Assembly: GCA_022496185.1 (NCBI GenBank)
Contig: WTXG01000243.1
Coordinates: 1 to 52,988 of the forward strand
From: Multifurca ochricompacta
Taxonomy: Eukaryota; Basidiomycota; Agaricomycetes; Russulales; Russulaceae
Reading direction: 5' to 3'
Length of the DNA: 52,988 bases
Part shown: in pieces, positions 37,800-48,517 of the stretch
Position numbering within the stretch: the first letter of the stretch is position 1
Layout: the number at the start of each line of letters is the position of its first letter
Made by a program: the position numbers and the translations under genes
Notes under the pieces: model-generated
Told to the model about the DNA's origin: nothing
Database searches by the model: none
What the model saw: the letters and a program-made list of their open reading frames with translations, nothing else

Positions 37800-40700
37800 A
37801 TGTCTGACCAGTCTCCATCCGGGGACCAATCGCTTGGCCGCCAACCTGGAGGAAGAGTTTCCTTTTCCGGAAACCGCACCCCACGTCATGTTCAATGGGC
37901 AACTACAGCAGTTGTCGAGGGTACCACCACGGGAGGGATACGCGACAGTGGTCCAGAGAGTGAGAAGGCCTCAACCCATGAACTTGATGAAGCCGGTATT
38001 GATGTGAGTAGTCACGTGGGGAAGGATATGGGTTTTGTCGCCTTCGAGTTACTTCCCTGCCTAATACTTTCTTCCACAGCCGTCTGCATTCCAAACGCTC
38101 ACCCATGCTCTTGAGCGTCACCGTTCAAGCTCCGCGTCACATCTTCCGACTGGTTCTACTTCCCACCCCCCTCGATCGTCGCCACCACGGACGCCTTCCT
38201 CAGTGGAGTCTTCCACGCCGGCTTCTCTCAAGATTCTGGCACCTGAGATTAGCGTTCCTGGAGAGGCATTCATAGAACCTCATGAACGTGCAGGGCTGCC
38301 GTTTTTGCGACGGAAGGACAAACGAGAGGGCTTTTTCTCTGACAGCGAGGCACGCGCTGCCCGTGTTGTCCATGCCCATTCCAGGAACCCCTTCTCAAAG
38401 CGCTTCTATCGCCGGCATTTTCGTCCCACCAAATCCAGGTCTGAAAAGGGCAGTGATGTGGAAGCTACAAATATCGATACAATGCCACCAATGACACGCA
38501 CGCATGGAGGCATACTCGCCGCTCTGCTCACCTTATACGACCGGGAAACTGACATGGAATCGGTCTCGGACACAACGACGCTGACTTTGACTGAGACTCC
38601 GGGGGGCCATCCACGCGATTCACCGACTCAGTCTTTGCTCGACCTTGCGTCGACGTCGGGAAAGCGGATATCCAGAGCACTACATCTACCAGAGCCACGC
38701 CCAACGAGGGAACGCAATAGCGCCGGCGTCTGGGGTTCGTTGATTACCAGCACGACGGGCACATTTGTAGGCGCGGCTGCGCCCACTCATAGCACCATCG
38801 CCCCAGATATAAAGCGGCCTGGGTACCATCTATCGCGGTGCGAGCATGGTCCCAACCCGTCGTCATACTCTAGGCTGATACTGCCTTTTGCAGCTACTCG
38901 TTGGATAGTAATGTCCCTGCTGTTAATACGCGTCCTCCTTTGCAAAGACCACGACCACAAAGCATGTTATCTGACGCAAGCATGCAACACCAACATTTAC
39001 CTTCGTCGTCTTCGGAAACTTCCACTCACCCCAGTCCGCACGCGGATTTGGTGTCTTCAGAATCGTCACCTGGGCCGGGGCACTTCGCAAAGTGGACCGA
39101 AACCTTACGTGATCTACCCAAGCGTGGATGGATCAGCCATCCCGGTATTTCCCCGAGCGCACCGAGAGTATCAACGGACAGCGAGGGCTTTGATGAGAAA
39201 GAGCCCTTCACCGTGGACACAGAAACTTATGCGAGACGAGAGGCGACTAATTGGAAACGTGACAAGAAGAAGAGACGGCGTAAGACTGAAATCTACGTGA
39301 GTGTCCAGTCTGCACGAACGCGACAAGGACCGACTCAGCCGTCCCGCAGATCACACGCCATATATCATCTCTTATATCCCGGCAAACGTTTATTTTGAAA
39401 CTAGCGCGTGCTATGATGATGTTTGGCGGCCCGACACATCGCCTTCAGGCTCAGATCCAGAGTACAGCTCGCGTGCTCGAGATCTCACTGTCGTGCATGT
39501 ACCTACCAGACGTGATGTTAATAGCTTTCGATGACGATGTCACCAGCACGAGTAATGTGAAGCTCATACGGCAATGTTCGGCGCTGGACCTGGGCAAGGT
39601 GCGAGACGCATACAAGGTTTACTGGCGCGTATGTACCTATAACTGTGTGCAACTAGGTGGGCAACTGAAAATATCATTTAAACGCAGGTTATCCATGATG
39701 ACATGTCGGTTACGGATGCGTCGGCGACTTTGGATGCGCTCATGCTTTCAAGGCCTTTGTACTCCCCTTGGCAGCTCATTTTCTTCGGGGGGATGGCGTC
39801 CGCGTCTATCTGCAGTGTCTCGTTCAACGGATCGCTCATTGACAGTCTTATATCTTTCCCTCTTGGTGCATTGCTTGTCGCCGTTCAGATGGTGTCTGTG
39901 AGAAATGAATTATACTCGAACGTTTTTGAGTGCGTCAACCCCTTTCTCCCCTCGGTCACTTTGGCTTAAGAATACAGGATCACGATCGCGACCCTCTTGA
40001 GCTTCCTTTCCGGTGCCCTGGCTCAAACAAATAAATTCTGCTATTCCGCCGTCGCATCATCATCAGTGGTTCTTATTCTACCTGTACGTCATCCTAGTTC
40101 CTCCGCTTCGCTTCCGGACTTCCAGCAAACTAACCTTTTTTCCAAAGGGCTTTATCGTACTCTGTGGTTCTCTGGAACTGGCTTCACGCAACATTGTTGC
40201 CGGGGCCGTGCGCCTTTGCTATGCTCTTGTGTACTCTCTCTTCCTCGGCTTCGGTCTGGCAATTGGGGCCGAAGTATACGAGAAAATGACTGGCCTTCAT
40301 ATCGTTGGGCCGGAGGATTATCAGTGCGCACAAAGCCATAGCGACGCGCCTTGGTTCAGAAAGACGCCCTCGCCCCTTTGGGGTAAGCCGTTTCGTTTCA
40401 CCCACTTCTCTCCCACATACTTAAACAATTGACCAGCGTTCCTGACTGTGCCCATGTTTTCGTTGTTCCTGAGCCTACGAAACCAGGCACCATGGCATCG
40501 AAAGGAACTCGTGGGTCATTCATATCTAATAGTGGTATCTTTCGATGGGTGTAAATGCTGAGCGAACGGCCCGGACAGGCTGTTCTCGTGGGGATTTCGT
40601 GCGTTGGCTGGGTCACCAACCACTTTGTCAGTAAAAGGTTTCCGAATCAGAGTGATATCAGCGCGGCTGTTGGGTGAGAACTTACCTATCCCTTCCCCCT

Positions 40701-41117
40701 GTGCTCTTTGTGCCTGACGTGACGCTTCGCACTACAGTGCATTTGCCGTAGGCGTCATCGCGAACATATACGGTCGTCTCTTCCGAGGAAACGCCTTCGT
40801 CGTCATGGTACGTCCCTCCCATCCTCTAAGTGATGACCCGCGCGCGCGCAAACAAACTGACCGATGGCTTGGGGTTGTTGCAACAACAGATCACAGGTAT
40901 ACTGTTTCAACTCCCGTCTGGCCTTGGAAACGGTGGGCTGTTGCATTTTGCCTCTCAACAGGCTTCTGGAACCTCGGCGTCGTACGTATCTGGATTCCAA
41001 GTGGCCTTACAGCTCATTTCGGTGTCCATCGGGTTGACTGTCGGGCTCGGCATCTCACTCGTACTTGTTTTTCCGATCCAGTCGCGGAAGCGGAAGAGCG
41101 GCGTCTTCAGCCTCTGA
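37800..41117 (+). CDS. PRM10/ThrE-type multispanning membrane protein
   Basis: Related to yeast pheromone-regulated membrane protein Prm10 and to the bacterial threonine/serine exporter ThrE fold; the transport substrate in fungi is not established. Eleven exons close in frame to 897 aa: 37800-38003, 38080-38837, 38894-39296, 39350-39628, 39688-39929, 39978-40083, 40148-40382, 40437-40510, 40579-40673, 40738-40807 and 40890-41117. The first ~450 residues are a Ser/Pro/Arg-rich soluble region without clear domains. The conserved domain starts at ITRHISSLISRQTFILKLAR with AMMMFGGPTHRLQ and LDLGKVRDAYKVYW, followed by about ten hydrophobic segments ending in LPSGLGNGG and GLGISLVLVFPIQSRKRK. It lies head-to-tail 0.7 kb downstream of phospholipase D with its own TATA box. 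Confidence 0.85.
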
Positions 41118-42613
41118 TTTCTTTCCGAATGCGGTTTTCCCTATTAAATACTGTTAACAGAGCAGAGTGGCTTTATTTAGAAATTATGGTGTTTATTCCC
41201 GTCGCTGGGACTCGCTACTTACATGCATTTGTTGATTTTACTCTTCTTTCCTTTGCTCTCATCCGCATCAATGATCAATCGACATCTTGAATTTGACTGA
41301 GCACCCCATGTTTCGTCCAAATTTATTTAATTTAATACAATCAGCTCGAACTGGTAAAAGTGCACAAGAGGTGTCAAATCGAAATAATTTGATATGTCCT
41401 TGGATTTTTTTTTCGAAGAGGCTGATATTGATATTGTATTGTAAGGATGGCCCGGGCGTTGGACGCGAAAACCTCCGGCCGTTACCACTTCTGGCTGGAC
41501 CCGTTAGCTCTCTCTTTTTCATTTCATTACAAGTCCTGATAGTAAAATATATGAACATTAATTTGACTTTTTAGTTTCGGACAGAGTCTGATACGGTACA
41601 AATGCGATTTGATGCTTGGCACGAGCGCTCAGTCGGATTATGCGCGTTCCGGGCTGCTTGCCCCTCCCCCCCCTCTCGTTCATTCCTTGCACTCGGTTTC
41701 GTCTTCTTTTTTTCGTCCTTATTGCCCGGTTTCATCCTCTATTGCTTTTTTTTTTTAATACTATATCACCCCTTTGAACTGGTCTCTTAACAAGTACATA
41801 CAATGCTTGTAGTAGGTCAGCGAAGAAATCAAATAGCATTTTTCTCTCTTTCTTTGTAGCTCTCATGTTCTAAGTTCACAGTTTATCTCGGGGCTCCCTC
41901 TTTCGTGAACGCGGTTTTTGCTGTGCGTAGTTGACATCAGTACGAGCACCATTAGCGATGGTATATGAACTAATCTTGCCAAGTTGTTTGAGACTGATGC
42001 CAGTTTCTAGCTTAGATACATAACATTCGTCTATTGTTCACGTTCACTGGGTCTCTGATGATACTTGGGGAATGCTTGTGGCCCCAGCTCTTGTAATTAC
42101 ATGCGCGCGGGTTTACTGAGGTTGGCTCTGTGCAGACTTGCCGCCGCGCGCCTTGCTCTCTTTACATTAGCTGCTACTGCTGCTGGTATCGAAGAGATAG
42201 CCAGCACTTTTATTCCTCTTAATTATTTGTTTCCCCAACGCAATTACTCTTGTCTCCCTTAGGCACACCACTTTGGTGGGTACCAGTTGGTAATTGACTT
42301 GCCTCCACACCCCTGGCGAATAGTATGTGACCAAGTTGGTTCTGTGTGAAGGGGCATTGACGGAAAAGGAGGCTAGTACATTGTGTCTATTGGGGTGTTA
42401 CATACAGAGTGGCTAGGGGCCCTAGCAACTTTACTTACTTTGGATGAAAGCAGTATATAGATTCTTGCATCTCGGATCCCTCCTATTCCAAAAAACAGAG
42501 AACAGAACCCACAAATGTCCTACTCATTTAACAGCTTGGTTGGTACTTCTGAAAGGTATTGTCAATTTTTATGCAAGACTACGTGTCGTCTTGCATTGAG
42601 CGAGGGGTTCACT
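41118..42613. other. Convergent intergenic region, no gene seen
   Basis: A 1.5-kb gap between the 3' ends of the PRM10-like gene and the P450. It is T-rich with several T runs (near 41407, 41708 and 41747). Short open frames only. Confidence 0.5.
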
Positions 42614-44683
42614 TCAATCCCCCTTGAAGCGCTCACGCTCCTCTGAAAGAATAGATACCACCTCAGGGAAACGAGGCCTAATTCTGCAGTCGTATGGAGT
42701 TGGATGGCTGCATTTCCAGGAATCAGTCAATAAAGTCAGGGACATCGCCTCCTGCACCAAGTACTCACATAAAAACTCCCGTATCAATGAATGTGTCCGT
42801 ATCCGGCACCACCTCCTTCTCGTTCTCATCCAGAACACGTTCGATAGTCGTTGCCCATAGCATCCTTGCCGTGCCTATGAAGAGCGTGTCGTTTGCAAGA
42901 TATTTCCCCACACAGATTCGTCGCCCGAACCCAAACGATACATGCCCTTCTTGGTTCGTTTCTATTGGACCAGGCAATAGTTCACCTCCTTCGTCCAGAT
43001 GTCGTTCTGGCCGGAAGTCATCCGCGTCTTCACCAAATATGGCACGATCATGATTACATTGCCAAATGTTTGCTATGCATGTAGCTCCTTTCGGAATGAA
43101 CATGCCCTCGTACCAGTCGTCTTCGGTGGCAGCATGAGGTACCCCAAATGGGACAGGAGGTCGCCAGCGGAGAACTTCTCTTACGACTGCACGCACGTAT
43201 GGTAGGTGAGGAGCATCTTCGAATGTAGGTAATCGGGAGCGGCCAACTACAGCGTCTAGTTCTGCTTGTGCACGGCGTTGAACTTGAGGGAAGGCTACCA
43301 TGGCGAGTGTCCACCACATCAGTGTAGTTGATGTCGTTTCAAAACCAGCAATACTTTAATTACTAGTTAGCAAACAAGCGGACTCGAGATAATAATCACT
43401 TACTACATCTGGCCAGAGAGGAACGTCATTTCAGGTTCGGAAAGGTGGTAGCGATCGTGGTTTCGCAACAATGACGCACTGAAACTCGGGCGCTCCCCAC
43501 CGGTCGCCTACAGCATAATCCGTTAGTTGGACCTCATACGCAGCATGTGAACCCATTGCCGTACAATATCGGCCCTGACGCGATCAAATAGTCGCAGAAA
43601 TATATCATAGCGCTGAGCAGCTCGCATTAAAGCCTCCCTCTTCCATTTTGCAAATCTGCTCTCATCACATGTCATTATAGCGAATAGAAAAGGCAAGGAA
43701 GACGAGACCTCTGTGGAATGTGAATCATCCAAGGAAAGAATTCGACGACGGAGGTCCTAGCTGTTACACGGCTGGACCAGTTAAGATTATCATCAATGTC
43801 CACCACGATCTTCTCATTTGTTGACTCCAGAGTTGGATAGTCATACAGGATGGACAGGATTGCGGAGGCTCCAGCACGTTGAAAGTGACTATGTCGATTT
43901 TGGGGGTCCTCGAGAAGCGAGGAGACGAGGACTGTGGCCTCTTTTGTCTGAGTGGGGTGATAATTTTGAACTGTCGTCCGGCTGACAGCGTCATGTGCAG
44001 CACGGCGCAAGCGGCGCCAACTTGGGAGTAGAATAAGCGATGGCGCCTCGTATCTTATTCTTATCTGGCACTCACAGTTCGCCATAATCCATCAATATCA
44101 CCCCCAGACCTTCATTAAGTATCTCTTGTGCCATAATGAACCGAGGGCGACCTGAATAGTTACCCGTACGCCGTTCAAGGACATTAAAGGCCGATTTAAG
44201 ACTGTTGAATATGATTGTTTGTCTCCCCATGGCATCAAGATGCATCACCTCGCCTACAATCAACTGTCTGTTCATCCTCACATCTATTCCAAAGAATCGT
44301 TTGATACTCACTGAAGCGTCCCTTACAATCACTCGAGAATAGCCACTTCTTGTTTTTTAGCTGGGACATGTTCCCAACGATTGGGATACGCGGAGGACTC
44401 GGAGGCAACTTTCGCCATGGACTTGTGAGATAAGAGGTGATGAAGGCGAGGATTAGAATGAGAAGGACACCCGTTACAAGAGTCCTGTCCTTCAAAAATG
44501 TGTCAAGTATGGGCGATTTCAAAACGCTCGAGATTGCTGGAAGATCACGGGAGAATGGTGAGTTGACGGAGAGAGGTGGAGTGGGGCCACATTAATACCT
44601 AAGGTATTATAAGCGTCGGGGAACCAGTAAATGTTTATCCACTTTCTAAAGGCATATAATCTTGAGGGCTCGTATAACGCCAT
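42614..44683 (-). CDS. Cytochrome P450 monooxygenase
   Basis: A microsomal class II P450, fed by NADPH-P450 reductase. Eight exons close in frame to 561 aa: 44683-44599, 44536-44312, 44253-44076, 44020-43709, 43655-43553, 43507-43404, 43353-42769 and 42707-42614. A hydrophobic anchor (TGVLLILILAFITSYL) precedes the proline hinge PPSPPRIPIVGN. Then come the I-helix AGFETTS (338-344), the ExxR pair E395/R398, a FRPER motif (449-453) and the heme loop FGFGRRICVG with C483. It resembles fungal O-methylsterigmatocystin-oxidoreductase-like P450s. Exon 1 is inferred: the second exon has no ATG, but a 62-nt GT-AG intron connects it in frame to an ATG at 44683. Substrate unknown. It is convergent with the PRM10-like gene and 18 kb away from the UbiA/MFS pair. 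Confidence 0.88.
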
Positions 44684-44785
44684 TGGGGGAGAATGGGAGA
44701 AAGGGGTGGTGAGTTCAACATTTGGGCAGGAAGGCTGGTACTTATACGGTACTCGGCCAAAAATGAGTTATCATCGTCTTAGCAT

Positions 44786-45367
44786 CTATGGCATGGGTAA
44801 GCACTTATCAAGTGCTGTCGAAGCCATGGTAGAGAAGAGAAGCGAGTTTATGTCCTTTGATGTTAATTTCGGCTCGTCCATCTCGAATCCCAGGGTCCAG
44901 TACATTGATCCTACAGGAAACATTAATCGAGGTAGTTCAAGTGATTGACTGTTCGATTTGATCTGGGTTATGACGGTGAGTTTTGGGACAGTAAACATTC
45001 CGATTTACGCGAATCATAAGTGAAGGACTATTATCCCTGGAATGAAGTCTGTGGTGGTGCGATCGGTTTTGTTCCAAACAAAGTCACTCTCTTCTTTTCA
45101 GCCACGGAAATTACCAGGGCGTTAACCTTGTATGTGGTCTACGTGTCAATTGGTAGAAGGAGGAAGTAGTCTTCCAAAATCATGTACGTATCTAAGAATA
45201 TGCCTAGGTCGGCCGAAGGACACAGGGGCGCTTGATATCCGAGGCCCAGAGTAAGTACCGTGGTTAGAAAACATTGACGACATGTAGTAATCGTTCTGCG
45301 ATTCGTCGCACGCATCGGCCGTCATCTGGGAACTGTTTGGGATCAAAGCATGCAGAATTGTCACCAT
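44786..45367 (-). pseudogene. Gene remnant of unknown function
   Basis: Three minus-strand segments have coding-like composition: 45367 to about 45200 (with ILHALIPNSSQMTADACDE), 45126-45031 (VNALVISVAEKKRVTLFGTK, ending in a TAA), and 44998-44786 (with MYWTLGFEMDEPKLTSKDI and MASTALDKCLPMP). They could be exons of one gene upstream of the P450, but I could not join them in frame. No family recognised. Confidence 0.3.
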
Positions 45368-45526
45368 AGAAAGTGGATTCCAGATGCATTTCTAAATAGT
45401 CACAGAGTACAACATTCCTTCTGGGGTGGAGATGAAATCGTCGTCATTGTATTCTGTGAGGCATGTGGAGAAATGCCCGGTGTCACTGGAGAGCATCTAT
45501 TATGGTCAGGTGACTTCAATGTACTA

Positions 45527-45739
45527 CAGTGACTTCCAAAATTGATTCAATGTTTTGCACTTTCTCATTGTTTGCTAATTAACTCAGGAACCAGAACAAA
45601 TAAGACCAAAGTGTAAGTAGATGTCTAAAACTAGAACATCAGGGCTATCCATTGAAAAAGCAATTACATAATTTGGATCAGTATCCATGGAGATATAAAC
45701 AGCTTAATCTAGGGTATCATTGAATCAATTTTGTAACTG
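45527..45739. mobile_element. Small TIR element (MITE candidate)
   Basis: A 213-bp segment bounded by CAGT...ACTG with a perfect 16-bp inverted repeat near each end: CAAAATTGATTCAATG at 45537-45552 and its reverse complement at 45718-45733. The outer few bases match imperfectly. The left end follows TA, as in Tc1/mariner insertions, but the right TA is not present next to ACTG. There is no coding capacity, so it would be a non-autonomous element. Confidence 0.5.
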
Positions 45740-46203
45740 GTTGTACAGAACTCTCAAAGTCTATGGCAACAGGGACTGGCCAGCTCAGTTTGCCATGACA
45801 ATGCTGCAATTTTTAAGCAGCTGAGTGAGAAGGTGATCAATAGGGCTGCACACCATCTATTTGACAGTGAAGGACAGGTATGGTTGACCCATACACCTTC
45901 TGTTTTTGGTACTAACTAGTGATGTGCCTGGCCTGGCTCAGAGAAGCTAAAAGCCAAGCTGCTGGCTCAGGCCACAGCTTTCAACAGCACATACAAGTGT
46001 AATAGCAATTGTCAAAATCAGTAGAAATCTGATCACAAAGTGGTTGATTTGGGTCATGTGATCATGTTTATCACAGCATTTCAAACTTTTTCTTCAATAT
46101 AGCTTTGCAATACATAACATTCCAAGTCAGATTTGGATTAGCTGAACTATAACTACTAGTTATATGTCATAAAATTTTCTCTGCCAAAAGCTGTTGTAAC
46201 ACC
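45740..46203. other. Repeat-rich spacer, no gene
   Basis: No coding sequence seen. A GGCCTGGCTCAG / GGCTCAGGCC-type stretch near 45950-45992 resembles the subterminal sequence of hAT transposons, but no matching end was found. The last five bases (46199-46203) are the left target duplication of the solo LTR. Confidence 0.35.
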
Positions 46204-46708
46204 TGTTGAACACAGAAGATGTTTGGTGATGCTTCAGGCATCAGGTGATTAGATTAGCTACTTTGTAGATTAGATTAGATACCGGAGTCTTGGACTTTTT
46301 ACATTATCATTATTACTTTCTTTCTCACATTCCGCAGTAGCTGACTGATACACTTGTAACATGTGATTTCTGTACTGGCCAATGGCCTTTCTCCCTCATG
46401 TTTATTGTTTGGATGTTGTCCGGCACTTGTGGACTTATTCCCAGTGCACAGACCATCCCTTGAGCTGTATATAAGGGTGTCTGTTTCATCTCTTACACTT
46501 CAGAGTTTGAAGAAACTCTGAAGTGTAAGTCCTATCTCTCTTACTTACTACTGTACCTTTGACTAACTGTCTCCTGTAGATAACTTGTCTTTCTAGGTGT
46601 GTAGTATAGTATAACAGAGTTTCTTCAACCTCTGAAGTATAACTTGTCTTTCTAGCCTAACCCGCTAACTTCTTACAGTCAGTATGCTGTGCACATGCCT
46701 GTTCAACA
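46204..46708 (+). mobile_element. Solo LTR with 5-bp target duplication
   Basis: A 505-bp element starting TGTTGAACA and ending TGTTCAACA, a perfect 9-bp terminal inverted repeat of TG...CA form. It is flanked by ACACC on both sides (46199-46203 and 46709-46713), a 5-bp target site duplication. A TATA box, TATATAAG (46468-46475), gives the orientation as plus. There is no internal coding sequence between the ends, so this is a solo LTR left by LTR-LTR recombination. It carries a strong palindrome at the expected transcription start (46492-46529). The family (Ty1/copia or Ty3) cannot be decided from the LTR alone. Confidence 0.85.
46492..46529 (+). repeat. Perfect 17-bp palindrome at LTR transcription start
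   Basis: Arms of 17 bp (46492-46508 and 46513-46529) are perfect reverse complements separated by a GAAG loop. The hairpin begins 24 nt after the start of the TATA box, so an RNA starting there would begin inside a stable stem-loop. A diverged copy of the stem sequence recurs near 46615-46642. Confidence 0.8.
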
Positions 46709-46780
46709 ACACCTGGTGCAGGCGTTCAGCATGATGTGTGACTAAGTCACATAGCAGAACTACAAAATCAGGGTACGCTG

Positions 46781-47296
46781 TGTTACTAGTGTACAGAGTC
46801 AAGTGATGAGTCAATACCAAGGAGCTAATCCCTTAGTACTGGTGAGTGGAGGAGTGCCAAAAGCACTGAGACGATTCAGAGGTTGGGTCTTAGGGATCAC
46901 CCAGAAGGTAATGCACCAAGTTGATTAAGAAGTCAAGTCTAAGGCATACAGGGCTATCTAGGCAGCCTTATATATGTAATAGAGGTCAGAGTCTGAATTG
47001 GAGTAAAGTACTTGGCATATCAACAAAGTTGTAATATCTCTACAAGGGAAATGGGGCAAGGGTGGGCCAGGTGAGAATATACATAGACATATCTGGTATA
47101 GTCATGATTCTGGTGGGAAAATACATAAGAGTCCTTGTGTAATGTACAAGTCATAGATAAGCACAGCATGAGTCAGAGATAAGGAACAAATAGATGCAAA
47201 TGGTAGTCATAACATGATCAATGGGGGTCAAACAAGGCCAGACAACAAGTCATGTGAAGGAAAAAAGAACAAGATGACATAGTGGGGTTTGTAACA
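46781..47296 (-). mobile_element. Diverged Ty3-type LTR, minus strand
   Basis: A 516-bp LTR with TGTTAC...GTAACA termini, distantly related to the LTRs at 47916-48504 and 51131-51719. On the minus strand it has a TATATAAGG box followed about 35 nt later by AGACTTGACTT, the counterpart of the AGACTCGACTT found at the predicted RNA start of the other two. Its right side (47297 onward) is the internal edge of an element: a purine tract and the end of an ORF. It is therefore a 3' LTR read on the minus strand, with most of the element missing. Confidence 0.7.
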
Positions 47297-47394
47297 TTAC
47301 CCCCTCTCTAAGTCCTAGCAGAGCCAGCTAGATTGGCATACTGTCATCATCCTGCACCAAGGAGAGGTAGTTGTCTGCTATGGCTAGTGATTGG
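47297..47394 (-). pseudogene. 3'-ORF tail and purine tract of diverged retroelement
   Basis: Next to the LTR, the minus strand reads a purine tract (GAGAGGGGG) preceded by an ORF that ends DNYLSLVQDDDSMPI at 47328. The ORF ending, the following CTAGC..GGCTCTGCTAG segment and the purine tract all align with the same positions in the element at 51720-51800 (ending YLELVQDDDGTSRF). Upstream of roughly 47395 the homology is lost in simple-sequence repeats, so only the tail of the ORF survives. Confidence 0.6.
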
Positions 47395-47915
47395 CAGGGT
47401 AACCCTGGGGTATCCTCATTGGTACCCATACCTGTACCCATACCCGTACCTGTCACTACAGGTACAGGTAACCCACAGGTTACCCACAGGTCACCTGTGA
47501 AAATGCATGCAAGTTCTTTACTTGCATTGCACATTTCAGATAACCAGCCCAGGCCTTCCTGGACCAAGAAGATACACAACATGTTCATTTGTGGCTGCTT
47601 AAGATCCCTCAATGACTCTTGTTTTATTTTCAGAAGATTAAGATAATTCATTATTCCATTTTTATTTTATTATTCTGCTTTCAATTTTATACAAGCACAA
47701 CTAAAATCCAGTATACAGTGATGATTAGATAGGATGTTATAGAACATTGATGAAAAGCCTGTCAGATAACCACACAGAATGCAAAAAAATTGACAAACAC
47801 ATAGAAATTGGTAGGGGTAACCCCTGGATAATTGTTTTGATACCTGGGTTACCCATAAAATGAAATGTGTGCAAGTTCTTTACTTGCATCATGCATTTCA
47901 GACATCCAGCCTGGG
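47395..47915. repeat. Duplicated hairpin repeats with GGTAACC/GGTACC arrays
   Basis: A cluster of short CCCATACC/GTACCTGT/GGTAACCC units (about 47395-47495) is followed by a hairpin ATGCAAGT-TCTTT-ACTTGCAT (47507-47527). About 360 bp on, a second direct copy of the same segment occurs (GGTTACCC near 47848, hairpin 47870-47889, then a CATTTCAGA..CCAGCC tail). The 5' LTR at 47916 starts inside this second copy. Such subterminal arrays are typical of non-autonomous hAT-like elements, but no clear ends were found. Confidence 0.5.
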
Positions 47916-48504
47916 TGTTTACGAACCCCGTCTCTTCCCATCTTTTTCTTTCTACCCAATGATGACCCCTCCTTGCCGCCTACTCTTCACTACCAGATCA
48001 TGTCTCCATCGTGGGATCCATCACGTGCCCTACTTCCTTCCCCGTGACTGCCTTTGTCTCTGTTTGTGTTACTATACTTCTGTTTGGCCTGCCATTGCTA
48101 TCTTTTATCTCTTATCTTTATGACTGGACACTTACTTAATTCCCTATCAGAAGCGCGGCTTTACGCCCTCCGCTTTCGTATATTTGGGCCCACATGACTC
48201 CACATTATCTTATCTTTAGACGCTCACTCGATTACGTATATAAGTCCACTGTAGTTACCTTGTAGACCTCAGACTCGACTTATTGAATACATCGGTGTTC
48301 GTCTTCTGGACTTCCTTTTGAATCCCTAGGCCTGATTGTCTCAGTACTTCTGGTACTTCTCCACTCACCATCGTCTTAGAGTGCAGTCTCTTTGACTTTG
48401 ACTTGTCCTCACTTAACTCCAAGAAGTCCTATTGGCTTCTTATCTGAACCCATGAAACACGCTGTCACACAAGTCGTGTGGAACGTCCTGCACCGGATGT
48501 AACA
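47916..48504 (+). mobile_element. 5' LTR of Ty3-type retrotransposon
   Basis: A 589-bp LTR with termini TGTTTAC...TGTAACA. It is clearly homologous over its whole length, with small indels and substitutions, to the inverted LTR at 51131-51719 (also 589 bp). It contains the core promoter TATATAAG (48237-48244) and precedes a gag-pol region on the same strand. Confidence 0.88.
48237..48281 (+). promoter_or_regulatory. LTR promoter: TATA box and predicted RNA 5' end
   Basis: TATATAAG at 48237-48244 is followed 34 nt later by AGACTCGACTT (48271-48281), a normal TATA-to-start distance. The same pair occurs in the opposite-strand LTR. The start site is inferred from spacing and from complementarity to the putative primer-binding site. 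Confidence 0.6.
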
Positions 48505-48506
48505 TC

Positions 48507-48517
48507 AAGTTGAGTCT
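48507..48517 (+). other. Putative self-priming primer-binding site
   Basis: AAGTTGAGTCT lies two bases after the 5' LTR. It is complementary to the predicted 5' end of the element RNA, AGACTCGACTT, at ten of eleven positions, and the eleventh is a G-U wobble. No TGG-starting tRNA-complementary site was seen. Tf1/sushi-group Ty3 elements prime reverse transcription with the first 11 nt of their own RNA, and the length and position here match that mechanism. Confidence 0.6.

Noticed and set aside
44312..44522. P450 with a non-ATG (TTG) start or a lost start codon
   Set aside because: A 62-nt GT-AG intron (44598-44537) connects this frame to an upstream exon with an ATG at 44683, and the full model closes in frame.
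42614..44683. P450 as part of a cluster with UbiA and MFS
   Set aside because: It is 18 kb away with housekeeping-type genes (phospholipase D, PRM10-like) in between and no shared regulatory motif seen.
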